Shown here in pieces: positions 26,344-35,791 of a stretch of DNA of 64,000 nucleotides. The notes under the pieces are model-generated. The model worked only from the letters and a program-made list of their open reading frames with translations. It was not told where the DNA came from and made no database searches. How positions within the stretch are numbered: the first letter of the stretch is position 1; each line of letters starts with the position of its first letter. The DNA lies in NCBI GenBank assembly GCA_009711705.1, contig VENG01000004.1:1-64000 (forward strand). The letters run 5' to 3'. Origin of the DNA: Bacillota bacterium. Its GTDB lineage: Bacteria > Bacillota > Desulfotomaculia > Desulfotomaculales > VENG01. A program made the translations under genes and the position numbers.

Positions 26344-27029
26344 TTGAGAATCCAAAGTGTGTAATAGATGCGCGCAATATTGTCAAAATTTATCAAAATG
26401 GTTGCGAGGAGCTAAAAGTCCTCGATGATATAAGTCTACAAGTGCTGAAAAATGATTTCTCTGTTATTCTGGGGCCGTCCGGATCAGGCAAATCTACACT
26501 GATGAACATACTTGGTTGTTTGGATTTACCAACTTCAGGGCAATATTTTTTAGATAATACAGATATTCTTAACGCAAAAGAAAACCAATTGGCCGCAATC
26601 CGAAATCAAAAAATCGGTTTTGTATTTCAAAAGTTTAATTTGATGCCGAGATTGACTGCCTTGCAAAATGTAATGCTACCCTTACTTTATCGCGGGGTTA
26701 ATGAGCAAGAAGCTATTGAGAAAGCTAAGGAAAAACTGGATTTGTTAGGTTTGGTAGACAGGCTAAGTCATCGTCCTCCTGAACTTTCAGGAGGGCAGCA
26801 GCAAAGGGTTGCCATTGCCAGGGCAATAGTTGGTAATCCCCATTTGCTTTTGGCAGACGAGCCCACCGGAAACCTGGACAGTAAATCAAGTACCGGTGCG
26901 ATGGAAATATTCAAAGAGCTGAATCGTCAGGGCAATACCATAGTAATAATAACCCACGATATTGAAGTAGCCGAACAAGTGGAAAAGATGTTCTACATAC
27001 GTGATGGTAAAATCTATGATAAAGACTAG
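26340..27029 (+). CDS. MacB/LolD-type ABC transporter ATPase
   Basis: A 229-residue nucleotide-binding protein with Walker [10 protein letters not shown] (45-53), Q-loop FQKFNL, signature [14 protein letters not shown], Walker [13 protein letters not shown] and switch histidine ITHDIE. It powers the MacB-type permease two genes on. It is the LolD/MacB kind, acting by mechanotransmission to push substrates outward, not by membrane translocation. Immediate neighbours (adaptor, permease, TolC-like) fit a MacAB-type machine. Confidence 0.93.
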   Translation: MIENPKCVIDARNIVKIYQNGCEELKVLDDISLQVLKNDFSVILGPSGSGKSTLMNILGCLDLPTSGQYFLDNTDILNAKENQLAAIRNQKIGFVFQKFNLMPRLTALQNVMLPLLYRGVNEQEAIEKAKEKLDLLGLVDRLSHRPPELSGGQQQRVAIARAIVGNPHLLLADEPTGNLDSKSSTGAMEIFKELNRQGNTIVIITHDIEVAEQVEKMFYIRDGKIYDKD

Positions 27030-27046
27030 TTTGGGGGTTAAAGGAG

Positions 27047-28201
27047 TTGAGTAAACTAAAAACAAAAAAAACTTTATGGATTGTCATAGCGATAATTACC
27101 CTTTTATCAACCGGAACCGTATTTTGGATCAGTAAGCAGAGTGACGTCAAGGATGAGGAAACTCAATACGAACAGGTAAAAGCTAACCGGGGCGATATAA
27201 TTGTGGGCTTTGACTCTGATGGAAATATTGACTTTTCCAAGGTCAATTTAAGATTTGACGTCAGGGGCACTATTAATGAGATATTGGTTTCCGAAGGCGA
27301 TATGGTTGAAAAAGGGGATGTTATAGCTAAATTGGACAGCCAAGATTATCAGGATCAATACCAGTTAGCTCTGGCAAATCTAGAGGACGCCCAGGAACAA
27401 AAATCAACCAATCTATTAAACGATGAGTTAACAATAAAGAAAGCCGAAAACGAGCTGCAACAACTTAAAGACGAATATGAAGAAATGGAAGCTATTCCCG
27501 AGGCCTATCCTCCTTACGAGATTAAACTAAAAGCATCGGAAATTGAAATAAAAGAACTGGAATATCGAAACTTGTTAAAGGAACAAGAACAGCTGGAAAA
27601 CCAGGAGCTAACCCAGGATGAGCTACAAGTCAATATGGCTAGGGAGGATCTTGAGGATACTATATTATACTCCCCGGCTTCAGGTGTAGTTTTAGGCTTA
27701 TCTAAAAAGGCAGGTGAAAGTGTTACTGATGAAGAGGATTTTGTGACTGTCCATGAAAACAATAAGGTCCGGGCTATTACTGAAGTAATAGAATATGATG
27801 TTGGTCAACTACGGGTGGGGCAAAAGACATATGTAACCGTAGAAGCTCTGCCAGATCAAAAATTTGTGGGTAAAGTAAGCAAAATAGATTCTCTGCCAAC
27901 TAGTGATTCTTCCGGTCTCGTTAATTATTCGGTAGAGATTAGTGTGGAGAATCCTATTCCGCAACTAAAAGACGGTATGACCGGCATGGTTTCCTTTATC
28001 AGAAAAGAAGTTACTAACTGTCTGATAGTGCCATATAAGGCCGTTAAAATGGTTAATGGGAAGCAAGTCGTTACTGTTGTTAATGAGAATGGTCAAATGA
28101 CAGAAAAAGAAATAATGGCCGGGTTTACTGACGGTAACAGTGTAGAAGTTCTGGAAGGTCTTAAGGGCAACGAAACTGTTGTTTATCCCAGAGGCGGGTG
28201 A
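27047..28201 (+). CDS. HlyD/MacA-type efflux adaptor
   Basis: A 384-residue protein with one N-terminal membrane segment (about 10-28), a lipoyl-like half-motif (VRGTINEILVSEGDMVEKGDVIAKLD), a long alpha-helical hairpin coiled coil (about 100-185), the second lipoyl half (DTILYSPASGVVLGLSKKAGESV) and beta-barrel and membrane-proximal domains. This is a periplasmic-adaptor-type protein that links an ABC permease to an outer component. The start is TTG 27047 after AAGGAG. Its stop is five bases before the permease start. Confidence 0.9.
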   Translation: MSKLKTKKTLWIVIAIITLLSTGTVFWISKQSDVKDEETQYEQVKANRGDIIVGFDSDGNIDFSKVNLRFDVRGTINEILVSEGDMVEKGDVIAKLDSQDYQDQYQLALANLEDAQEQKSTNLLNDELTIKKAENELQQLKDEYEEMEAIPEAYPPYEIKLKASEIEIKELEYRNLLKEQEQLENQELTQDELQVNMAREDLEDTILYSPASGVVLGLSKKAGESVTDEEDFVTVHENNKVRAITEVIEYDVGQLRVGQKTYVTVEALPDQKFVGKVSKIDSLPTSDSSGLVNYSVEISVENPIPQLKDGMTGMVSFIRKEVTNCLIVPYKAVKMVNGKQVVTVVNENGQMTEKEIMAGFTDGNSVEVLEGLKGNETVVYPRGG

Positions 28202-28205
28202 TTAC

Positions 28206-29393
28206 TTGAAGCTAAGACAGTTGATCAAAATAGTATTAATAAATATCTATCATAACAAAACGCGGTCTCTACTGACTACACTGGGAGTGATTGTTGGTAC
28301 CTCCACAATTTTCTTGGTTGTTGCCATTGGTAACGGGGGGGAAGCTCAAGTTAATGAGCAGTACTCCAGGCTAAATGTAGGAACGGTAATAGTAATGCCG
28401 GCATCAAGGGGTAGAGTGGTGGATCCCCTGACAGAAAACGATGTACACTTATTTTTGGAAAGTGACAATATTGCCAATGCTTTTCCGGTCTTACAAGGCT
28501 CGGGAGATATAAGTTATGATAATTATACCCAGGGAAGTCGCTTTATGGCAATCTATCCTGAATTCCAGGAAAGCAATCATTTAACCATTGAGCAGGGTAG
28601 AGAACTTTATGAGGAAGATGAAAGTAGTTCAAATAGATGTGCAGTTCTAGGGGCGGAACTGGCCAACACGCTTACAGACGGCTATGCTTCGGAAATAGTG
28701 GGGCAAAGTATTAACATTAACAGCAGAAAATTTGAGGTAGTAGGTATATATAGCCGGGTAGGTGATGGCGGTTCCGGGATGAGTAATGACGATTCAGCAT
28801 TTATTCCTTACTCAACGGGGAGAAAGTATTTATTGGGCAGCAGGGCAAATCCCATTATTATGGCCCGGGCAACGGGATTGGAGACAGTTCAGTCCGCCAT
28901 ACAAGATATTACAGCTGTTCTTAACGAGACTCACCGGATGGGAGGAGCGGAACAGTTTCGTATTATGGATGCTGGAAGCAGACTGGTCGCCGCTCAGGAA
29001 TCGGCCAGGACCATGTCCATGCTTTTATTATCCGTAGCCGCTATTGTACTGGTCGTAAGCGGCATAGGAATTATGAATGTGATGTTTGTGACGGTAAAAG
29101 AAAGGACAAAAGAGATTGGCACATTAAAAGCAATCGGTGCTAAAAAAAGCGAGATATTGTACCAGTTCCTAGTAGAAGCCATATTAATCAGTTTAGCAGG
29201 TGGGATATTGGGTGTGATCATTGGCTATGCTACGGTTCCCGTTTTAGAGTTCTTTGAACTTCCGGCATTGCCTTCAATAAGCGGCGTTTTGATAGGATTG
29301 ATATTTTCTGTGATCACAGGTGTGTTTTTTGGGTTTTATCCCGCTATGAAAGCTGCTGATTTAAACCCAATAGATGCATTGAGCTATGAGTAA
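28206..29393 (+). CDS. MacB-type ABC permease
   Basis: A 395-residue protein with one N-terminal membrane helix (SLLTTLGVIVGTSTIFLVVAIG), a large extracytoplasmic MacB core domain (about 45-270), and three C-terminal helices (FtsX domain) containing KERTKEIGTLKAIGAKKSEI. TTG 28206 is chosen because GAGGCGGG sits just upstream; an earlier TTG would overlap the adaptor. It works with the ATPase and adaptor in efflux of peptides, antibiotics or lipids. Confidence 0.9.
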   Translation: MKLRQLIKIVLINIYHNKTRSLLTTLGVIVGTSTIFLVVAIGNGGEAQVNEQYSRLNVGTVIVMPASRGRVVDPLTENDVHLFLESDNIANAFPVLQGSGDISYDNYTQGSRFMAIYPEFQESNHLTIEQGRELYEEDESSSNRCAVLGAELANTLTDGYASEIVGQSININSRKFEVVGIYSRVGDGGSGMSNDDSAFIPYSTGRKYLLGSRANPIIMARATGLETVQSAIQDITAVLNETHRMGGAEQFRIMDAGSRLVAAQESARTMSMLLLSVAAIVLVVSGIGIMNVMFVTVKERTKEIGTLKAIGAKKSEILYQFLVEAILISLAGGILGVIIGYATVPVLEFFELPALPSISGVLIGLIFSVITGVFFGFYPAMKAADLNPIDALSYE

Positions 29394-29405
29394 AAGGGGA
29401 TGTAT

Positions 29406-30662
29406 ATGAGAAAAAAATTAATCTTGTTATTGTCCGTTATTTTTGCGTTAAGTGGTTTATGCACTGGCTATGCTTCTGAAAATGTTTCAGAGAGTACCAC
29501 AGAAGATATTGGAGAAAATGTGATCACATTAGAGCAAGCAAAAGAACTAGCCGGCAATAAGTGTCGAGACCTGACAAGATATGAAATCAGTACTGAAATT
29601 GCAAAATACCAACTTTACCGGGCCGATGACCAGTATGATGATGCCAGTCATGAGATGGATAATTCCATGTACAGGTTGAATAACTTAAACGAGCAATATT
29701 CTGATCTTCAAGAGCAGCTAAATAAGCCGGATGCAGATGCTGAAGACATCAAAGCAGTTATGGAATCTATTCAAAATCAAATAGAAACTATTTGGGAACA
29801 GCTTGATCAGGAGTCTGACTCTGTGGAATCGTTACTGGACAGAAAAAGGGATGCGGAAACCCAACATAACCAGGCCGTTATTGATGAGGAAAACTACCAA
29901 AAAAGATTGGATTATTTGGTTGATGACTTATACGCTACAATATTGAACCAGGAACAGAGTTTAAACATTTATACCAAGGAAAGGGAGTTAAAACAATATT
30001 CGCTTAGCTTGGAACGGGTTAGAGTGGGCTTGGGTAGGAGTAACCAGCTTCAAATTGATCAACTGTCTACAGATTTGGCCGGTATGAACCAAAAAGTTGA
30101 TGAACTCAATAGCTCAATTAAGGCGTCCAAGGGGAACTTGAATGACATGATGGGGAGAGACTATGATGATCCTTTAACCTTGACCCCCTTTGAAGTTTCT
30201 GCAACTGCCGACATACCGGAATATGACATCCTATTAATAAGAGCCACTGATGCGTATGACACCATTGATGAAATAAAAAGGGATATTGAAGAGAGAAAAG
30301 ATGATTTGGATTATGTGGATGATGATAATTACCAGGAAGAACTATTGGAACTGGAGATCGATCAAAAGCAATTACAGCTAAAGGATGAGAAAACCCAACT
30401 GGTTGAAACTATAAACAATCTCATGTCAAATGTTACATCCAAACAGGAAAGCTACCAAATATCCCTAACTAACTATGAAAAGGCAAAGAAAGATTATGAG
30501 CGGAATGAGAAAAAGTTTGAGATGGGCCGAATTTCGAAACTGGATCTGATGCAAAGTGAGTTGGATTACTTGAACAGTGAAAATGAAAAAATATCTGCCT
30601 CATATGATTTTCATTTAGCTCAGAGAGCATTGGAATTAGCGGAAGAAGGGGTGTTGATATAA
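29406..30662 (+). CDS. TolC-family coiled-coil protein
   Basis: A 418-residue exported protein: signal peptide (LILLLSVIFALSGLCTGYAS), then a long alpha-helical repeat structure with two homologous halves (LEQAKELA... to about 230; residues 240-418), each ending in TolC-like helices (SQLTN-type NYEKAKKDYERNEKKFEMGRISKLDLMQSELDYL). Intact TolC needs an outer membrane, which most Firmicutes lack, so this may act as a periplasm-like spacer or bind peptidoglycan. AAAAGGGG lies before ATG 29406. It is the last gene of the export operon. Confidence 0.78.
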   Translation: MRKKLILLLSVIFALSGLCTGYASENVSESTTEDIGENVITLEQAKELAGNKCRDLTRYEISTEIAKYQLYRADDQYDDASHEMDNSMYRLNNLNEQYSDLQEQLNKPDADAEDIKAVMESIQNQIETIWEQLDQESDSVESLLDRKRDAETQHNQAVIDEENYQKRLDYLVDDLYATILNQEQSLNIYTKERELKQYSLSLERVRVGLGRSNQLQIDQLSTDLAGMNQKVDELNSSIKASKGNLNDMMGRDYDDPLTLTPFEVSATADIPEYDILLIRATDAYDTIDEIKRDIEERKDDLDYVDDDNYQEELLELEIDQKQLQLKDEKTQLVETINNLMSNVTSKQESYQISLTNYEKAKKDYERNEKKFEMGRISKLDLMQSELDYLNSENEKISASYDFHLAQRALELAEEGVLI

Positions 30663-30663
30663 T

Positions 30664-30743
30664 GGGACAAGGGGGATATGTCCCCTGTCCCATGGAAAGT
30701 ATCAGCGGTTAAAGGGGGCAAGCAAGAACCGTCCCTACTTGCT
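30664..30743. repeat. GGGAC hairpin plus dispersed GTCCCTACTTGC repeat
   Basis: GGGACAAGGGGGATATGTCC plus CCTGTCCC (30664-30692) is an imperfect inverted repeat followed by GCAAGCAAGAACCGTCCCTA plus CTTGCT (30718-30743). The second ends at the stop of the sensor kinase gene. Confidence 0.7.
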
Positions 30744-32070
30744 ATTCATCTATTGGGATGGTAACGGTTGAAGACACGCCGTCCTTTTCATTATTTATAT
30801 ATATTTGTCCCTGGTATATCTGCAAAATTCGCTGTACAATGGTCAGTCCCAGACCGTGTTTACCTTTCATTCCCTTATGAAAAGGCTGATATAGTTGCTC
30901 CAAAACATGGGGCTCAATCTTAGAGCCGTCGTTATAAAAGTATAAAACAATCTCTGACTCATTATTCACGTAAAGGCTGATCTCTAAAAGAGAGACAGCA
31001 TGGCGGAGATGATTGTCCAGCAAATTTTCAAACATCACCCGCAAGGTATCTTCATCCCCATTAATGGTTACCGGATGTAGGTTCAACTTCCATTTAATTT
31101 CCGGTCTTTGGAATTTTATTCGCTCAGAAATTTTCTCAATCAGATAACACAGATTTACTTCTTCGCTAACAGGGTTTTGGTTGGTCAGGTAGTCCAAACG
31201 AGTTAAATAAAGCAGTTTTTTGATAAGCTTTTCCAGACGTTCCCCTTCCTCATCTATTACCCGGACGCTGCCCGCCAGGCCACCTTGGGGATAGATACCA
31301 TCCTGCATAGCCCGGGCATAACTGCGGATAACCATGACCGGTGTTTTCAGCTCATGGGAGATGTTCTGCAGCATGGATTGCTGGGTTTCATCCTGCCGAA
31401 CAAGATGCTGGCGCATAATTTCAATGGAGTGCCCCAACTGACCTATTTCATCCCCTTGTTTAACGCTAATAGGTTCATGCCAGTTGCGATTAGCTATACG
31501 TTTAACGTGCTTTTGCATTCTAATCAACGGCCGGGCAAGGTAACGTGCTAGTAGGAGAGATGCAAGCCAACTGAGTACCAGGGCAATACCAGCGTAAAGC
31601 ATCATTCTAAGTAATATAGACCTAACAAACTTGTCCTCTTCAGATTTTCGTAAAAATGTAACTTGATACAGAGGACGACCGTAAGCCATGTCTTTTTGAA
31701 TGCCATAACGAAAATGAATCTCGCCATTAGTGCTCTCATAAAGCTTTCTGGATGATTGTTGCGACGCGGCATTTTGTTTTATTTCTTGCAATAGAGATGG
31801 CGGCAGAAACTGTTGCACGCGCGAAGGAATAGTTGTGTTATCTTCAAGGATAATGAAGCCGCGAATGTGAAAATCACGAATCTGGAGAAAAGAAGGTAAT
31901 GGTTCTTTATTAACATCTTTTTGGGGTGACGGAACAGGCGGTTCACCTAAGGTACTTGTAAAGAAATTACGAGTTATGGAAGGTACAAATAGTAATACAA
32001 CTAAGTAAAGCAATAAGCTGACCAGAGAGAAGGCCAGCCATAGTTTTACTGTTAAGGAAAGGTTTCTCAT
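30742..32070 (-). CDS. Sensor histidine kinase
   Basis: A 442-residue CssS-like kinase: two membrane helices (about 8-30 and 155-178) enclosing a 120-residue extracellular sensor loop, a HAMP domain (180-225), the phosphoacceptor H239 in QNISHELKTP, and an ATP-binding domain with NLLDNHLRHA, and KGKHGLGLTIVQRI. It overlaps the response regulator gene by four bases. It probably senses envelope stress and phosphorylates that regulator. It converges on the MacB-type export operon, a plausible target. Confidence 0.88.
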   Translation of the reverse strand: MRNLSLTVKLWLAFSLVSLLLYLVVLLFVPSITRNFFTSTLGEPPVPSPQKDVNKEPLPSFLQIRDFHIRGFIILEDNTTIPSRVQQFLPPSLLQEIKQNAASQQSSRKLYESTNGEIHFRYGIQKDMAYGRPLYQVTFLRKSEEDKFVRSILLRMMLYAGIALVLSWLASLLLARYLARPLIRMQKHVKRIANRNWHEPISVKQGDEIGQLGHSIEIMRQHLVRQDETQQSMLQNISHELKTPVMVIRSYARAMQDGIYPQGGLAGSVRVIDEEGERLEKLIKKLLYLTRLDYLTNQNPVSEEVNLCYLIEKISERIKFQRPEIKWKLNLHPVTINGDEDTLRVMFENLLDNHLRHAVSLLEISLYVNNESEIVLYFYNDGSKIEPHVLEQLYQPFHKGMKGKHGLGLTIVQRILQIYQGQIYINNEKDGVSSTVTIPIDE

Positions 32071-32735
32071 TGTGAAGGTACCCTGTATCCGAAACCATAG
32101 ATGGTTTCAATATTTAGTTTAGGTAACTTTTTTCTCAACCGCCGTACCAGATCATCCACTGACCTGTCAGTACCTACATAATCCGATCCCCATACGCGGT
32201 CAATAATTTGATCCCGGGATAAGGCCTGTCCCTTATGTTTACTGAACAGCAAAGCCAGATCATATTCCTTTGACGTTAACTCAACTATACCATTATCCAT
32301 ACGGACTTCACGCTTGCCTTCATCCAGTATATAGATGCTTAAATTAATGACATTGTTATTGGGCTCACTGGAAGTATATACCCTCTCCAATACCCGGTGC
32401 ACTCGTATGACTAGCTCCCGGGGTAAAAAAGGTTTGGGTAGGTAATCATCACTACCCATTTCCAGGCCGATAATACGATCAATATCGGCATCCCGGGCAG
32501 AAATGAATATTACAGGAACATTTCGGTGTTTTTCTTTTATACGGCGCAATAGCTGGTAACCGTCGATGTCGGGCAGCATAATATCAATGATCCAGAGGTC
32601 CGGGTGTTCTTCGATGGCGTTTAATGCAGATTCACCATCGGTAAAAGGTTTTACCTCCCACCCTTCTTTTTCTAAGTATGAAGTTATTATTTGGTTTAAA
32701 TTTATTTCATCATCAACCAAGTAAATGCGATACAA
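32067..32735 (-). CDS. OmpR-family response regulator
   Basis: A 222-residue regulator: receiver domain with D8/D9, phosphoacceptor D51 (IIDIMLPD), switch residues and K101 region (LPKPFLPRE), and a C-terminal winged helix (TSKEYDLALLFSKHKGQALSRDQIIDRVWG...VDDLVRRLRKKL). It is CssR-like. Transcribed with the overlapping kinase. It likely controls the adjacent operon and itself. GGAGGGC lies upstream of the ATG. Confidence 0.9.
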   Translation of the reverse strand: MYRIYLVDDEINLNQIITSYLEKEGWEVKPFTDGESALNAIEEHPDLWIIDIMLPDIDGYQLLRRIKEKHRNVPVIFISARDADIDRIIGLEMGSDDYLPKPFLPRELVIRVHRVLERVYTSSEPNNNVINLSIYILDEGKREVRMDNGIVELTSKEYDLALLFSKHKGQALSRDQIIDRVWGSDYVGTDRSVDDLVRRLRKKLPKLNIETIYGFGYRVPSQ

Positions 32736-33034
32736 CGTTAAGCCCTCCTCTTTCTAAGAGGTATTATATCAGAAAATATACTCTTTTCCCCAAAAGGGAA
32801 CATTGTTATTTGTCCCCTTTCATTATAATGTACAAGTAGAATGCGGAACAATTGTCAAGAAATTGTGGTAAATAGTGAAATTATAGCGATCGGGCTGATC
32901 CCAAACAGGGGAAAATTACGAAGGAATTTCCTTCGGGTAATTAGAAGTTAAATAAGGGACAGGGCTCTGTCCCTTCAAACCCCGAAGGGGCATGCAAGAA
33001 CCGACCCCACTTGCTAAGGGAGGCTTAAAAATAC
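32736..33034. other. Spacer with hairpin repeats
   Basis: Between divergent genes. It holds the reverse-strand promoter region, AAGGGACAGGGCTCTGTCCC (32953-32972 region) which is a self-complementary hairpin, and a copy of the dispersed CCGACCCCACTTGCT repeat (32993-33015). Confidence 0.55.
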
Positions 33035-33556
33035 ATGACTTCACAAACAGTTGATGCCAGGCATCTGGCAGGACTTAAACAAGTACTCCAATACGTGGAA
33101 GCTATAGGATTGCCGGCAAAACTCATTAAAAAAGACGAAGAAACACCTTTTAGTGCATTATTTGTACAGTTGGAAAAGGATTTTAAAGCAAGGGACAGGA
33201 TAATTAATTTTACTTTTTTGCCATTTTGCGAAGAGGAGTTAGACCATATTAGCCTGCTGCAGATGTATTCCATTCTACCTTGTGATAATCCCGTGAATTT
33301 GGAGACTTTGGAAAAGCTTTTACTGGCTATAAACAGCCAGTTGTCCATTGGACATCTGGGTATAAATAACAATAACCAAATCTATCTAAGGTATGTTTAT
33401 TCTATAAATAAATCTTCGCCTGTGAGTCAAGGGGAAATTTCCGAGGTCATTCTTTTGTTTAATTACATACTGGATGTTTACGGAGATATAATTGATAGTG
33501 CTGCTGCAGGGGAAAAGGATTTTGAGACCGCACTGGCGGAATTAAGCCGGATATAA
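33035..33556 (+). CDS. YbjN-like small protein
   Basis: A 173-residue soluble protein with the split alpha/beta layout of the YbjN/type III secretion chaperone-like family (RIINFTFLPFCEEELDHISLLQMYSILP; LAINSQLSIGHLGINNNNQIYLRYVYSI; EISEVILLFNYILDVYGDII). The family match is from pattern only. AAGGGAGG precedes ATG 33035, right after a copy of the dispersed GTCCCC-type repeat. Function is unknown; in other bacteria YbjN affects motility and stress. Confidence 0.55.
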   Translation: MTSQTVDARHLAGLKQVLQYVEAIGLPAKLIKKDEETPFSALFVQLEKDFKARDRIINFTFLPFCEEELDHISLLQMYSILPCDNPVNLETLEKLLLAINSQLSIGHLGINNNNQIYLRYVYSINKSSPVSQGEISEVILLFNYILDVYGDIIDSAAAGEKDFETALAELSRI

Positions 33557-33577
33557 ATATAAAAGTGATAAATTAAC

Positions 33578-33606
33578 TTGACAAAGGGTTATTATGTAAA
33601 TATCAT
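33578..33606 (+). promoter_or_regulatory. SigA promoter of htpG
   Basis: TTGACA (33578-33583), a 17-base spacer and TATCAT (33601-33606), 50 bases before the htpG start. No CIRCE element is seen. Confidence 0.7.
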
Positions 33607-33656
33607 TTTTTATTGGAAGAAAATAATAATATGCAATAAGAACAGGGGGGAATATT

Positions 33657-35510
33657 ATGGTGAGTACAAACAAACCAGAAACCAGGGAGTTTCAGGCTGA
33701 GGTTAAGCAACTTTTGGACATTGTTATTAATTCACTCTATACCGACCGCGAGGTTTTCTTGCGCGAACTCATATCCAACTCTGCAGATGCCTTGGAGAAG
33801 TTGCGGTATTTAAAGGTTACGGAGAAGGACATTCACGGTGAAGATCTACCTCTGCAAATAAACATTGAACTGGATGAGTCCGCAGGTACTGTGTCTGTTA
33901 TCGATACAGGTATCGGAATGACACAGGATGAGCTGCTGGAAAACCTGGGTACCATAGCCCATTCGGGGTCGCGTGCCTTTATACAACATTTGATCGACAG
34001 TGACAAAAAGGACGTTAATTTAATCGGTCAATTTGGACTGGGTTTTTATGCTTCTTTTATGGCGGCGGATAAGGTAACAGTTTATACACGCTCTTACCGC
34101 CCCAATGCAAAAGGTTGTATATGGACTTCAGAAGGTAGTGGTACTTTTACTATTGAAGAAACCCCTGACCTTCCCCGCGGCACCAAAGTGGTATTGCACC
34201 TAAAGGATGATGCCGAGGAATTTGCAAATACAGATACAATTAAACGAATCATCAAACAGTATTCTGGTTTTGTGCCTTTCCCCATCATCTTAGAGGGTGA
34301 AAAGGTTAATACTGTTCAGGCTCTGTGGGCAAAGAACAAGAATGAGGTTGCGGAAGAAGACTATGTAGAATTTTACAAATACATTGCCAATGATTTTGAT
34401 GAGCCTCTCTTCCGTTTTCACCTTACCTTGGATGCTCCCCTGGCCGTTAATGCTCTCTTATTTGTTCCCAAGAATAATTTTGAACAGCACGGATTCGGCC
34501 GCATGGAGCCGGGGGTTAATGTTTATTGCAGAAAAGTATTGATCCAGGAAAAGTTTGAGGGGATCTTACCCGAATGGCTGCGCTTTTTACGCGGGGTAGT
34601 AGACAGCGAGGAGCTACCTCTTAACGTATCCAGAGAAAACATGCAGGACAGTGCACTGCTGTCTAAATTGCGCCGCGTTATAAGCGGACGCGTGCTTAGC
34701 TTCCTAAATGAAAAAGCCCGGAAAGAACCGGAAAGCTACCGCGATTTCTGGGATAAATTTGCTATGTTTATTAAAGAAGGAGCGGCATCTGACTTTAGCC
34801 ATAGAGATAAACTGGTTAAGCTGCTACGCTTTGAATCTTCTAAGTCCGAACCCGGTGCACTTGTATCCCTTGATGATTATATAGAACGTATGCAGGAGGG
34901 CCAGGAGGCCATCTATTATATCAACGGGCCCACCAGGGAAACCATAGAATCCGGCCCTTATCTGGAAGCATTTCGCGAGCAGGGGTTGGAAGTAATTTAT
35001 ACCAGTGAAGCGGTGGATGATTACATTTTCGGCCAGTTAGGTGAGTATGAAGGGAAAAAATTAATGTCGGCCGATCAGGATGACCTGGAATTGCCCGGTG
35101 AGAAGAAAACCCCCGCTGGTGAAGCTCTTGCGGAAGATGAATTAAAGGCCTTGACCATATGGTTAAAGGAAAAGCTTGGGGACGATAAAGTTTCCGAGGT
35201 CCGCCAGTCAGAGCGATTGGTGGACAGCCCTGCCATGGTGTTAAGTCCGGGTGGGGTTACTGGTAGCATGCAAAGAATGATGCAGTTAATGCAAAAGGAT
35301 GTAAATAATGTAAGCCCCAAGGTGTTGGAAATAAACCCCCGACACTCTATTATCCACGGTCTTAATGATTTAAGACAAAAAGATGAAGAATTTGCCCGTG
35401 TGGTTGGTGAGCAGCTGTTTGATAATGCTTTAATTGCCGCCGGGCTTATGCTGGAACCCCGGCAAATGGTTAACCGTATTAACGGCATCTTAGAGCGCAC
35501 ACTAACCTAG
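33657..35510 (+). CDS. htpG: Chaperone HtpG (Hsp90)
   Basis: A 617-residue bacterial Hsp90, the same length as the family norm. N-terminal ATPase motifs: ELISNSADALEKLRY, DTGIGMTQDELLENLGTIAHSG, and GQFGLGFYASFM; middle domain with GVVDSEELPLNVSRE; C-terminal dimerisation domain. It folds and protects client proteins under stress, using ATP. GGGGGGAA precedes ATG 33657, with its own promoter upstream and terminator downstream, so it is monocistronic. Confidence 0.96.
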   Translation: MVSTNKPETREFQAEVKQLLDIVINSLYTDREVFLRELISNSADALEKLRYLKVTEKDIHGEDLPLQINIELDESAGTVSVIDTGIGMTQDELLENLGTIAHSGSRAFIQHLIDSDKKDVNLIGQFGLGFYASFMAADKVTVYTRSYRPNAKGCIWTSEGSGTFTIEETPDLPRGTKVVLHLKDDAEEFANTDTIKRIIKQYSGFVPFPIILEGEKVNTVQALWAKNKNEVAEEDYVEFYKYIANDFDEPLFRFHLTLDAPLAVNALLFVPKNNFEQHGFGRMEPGVNVYCRKVLIQEKFEGILPEWLRFLRGVVDSEELPLNVSRENMQDSALLSKLRRVISGRVLSFLNEKARKEPESYRDFWDKFAMFIKEGAASDFSHRDKLVKLLRFESSKSEPGALVSLDDYIERMQEGQEAIYYINGPTRETIESGPYLEAFREQGLEVIYTSEAVDDYIFGQLGEYEGKKLMSADQDDLELPGEKKTPAGEALAEDELKALTIWLKEKLGDDKVSEVRQSERLVDSPAMVLSPGGVTGSMQRMMQLMQKDVNNVSPKVLEINPRHSIIHGLNDLRQKDEEFARVVGEQLFDNALIAAGLMLEPRQMVNRINGILERTLT

Positions 35511-35541
35511 GTGCGGATAAAACTTGGCGTGGATAAACTTT

Positions 35542-35567
35542 AACCCGGCACCGCCGGGTTATTTTTA
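35542..35567 (+). terminator. htpG terminator
   Basis: AACCCGGC pairs with GCCGGGTT around ACC, followed by ATTTTTAT. Confidence 0.85.
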
Positions 35568-35573
35568 TCCTTT

Positions 35574-35747
35574 TCAGCCTAATTGTTTTATTTGTTGGAA
35601 TTGCAGTCGCCGGAGCTCTTTTAGTCTGCACTTTAGTTTGTACTTTTCCTCAGTATCCAAAACATCCTGTATTTGTTGCTTTAGCCTGTGTATTTCCTCT
35701 TTTGTGCTGTTGACAGTTTCCAGGAGTTCGTCACTGCAATCAGTCAC
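35574..35747 (-). CDS. Small coiled-coil protein
   Basis: A 57-residue highly charged peptide (TDCSDELLETVNSTKEEIHR...LRRLQFQQIKQLG) predicted to be one long helix, coiled-coil type. GGAGGGG followed by six bases points to GTG 35747 as the start; an ATG five codons earlier would place the ribosome site inside the gene. No known domain is recognised. It is convergent to htpG. Confidence 0.55.
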   Translation of the reverse strand: MTDCSDELLETVNSTKEEIHRLKQQIQDVLDTEEKYKLKCRLKELRRLQFQQIKQLG

Positions 35748-35791
35748 GGTAATCCCCTCCATTAAAAAGGAACATTTTCATTCACCTCAGA

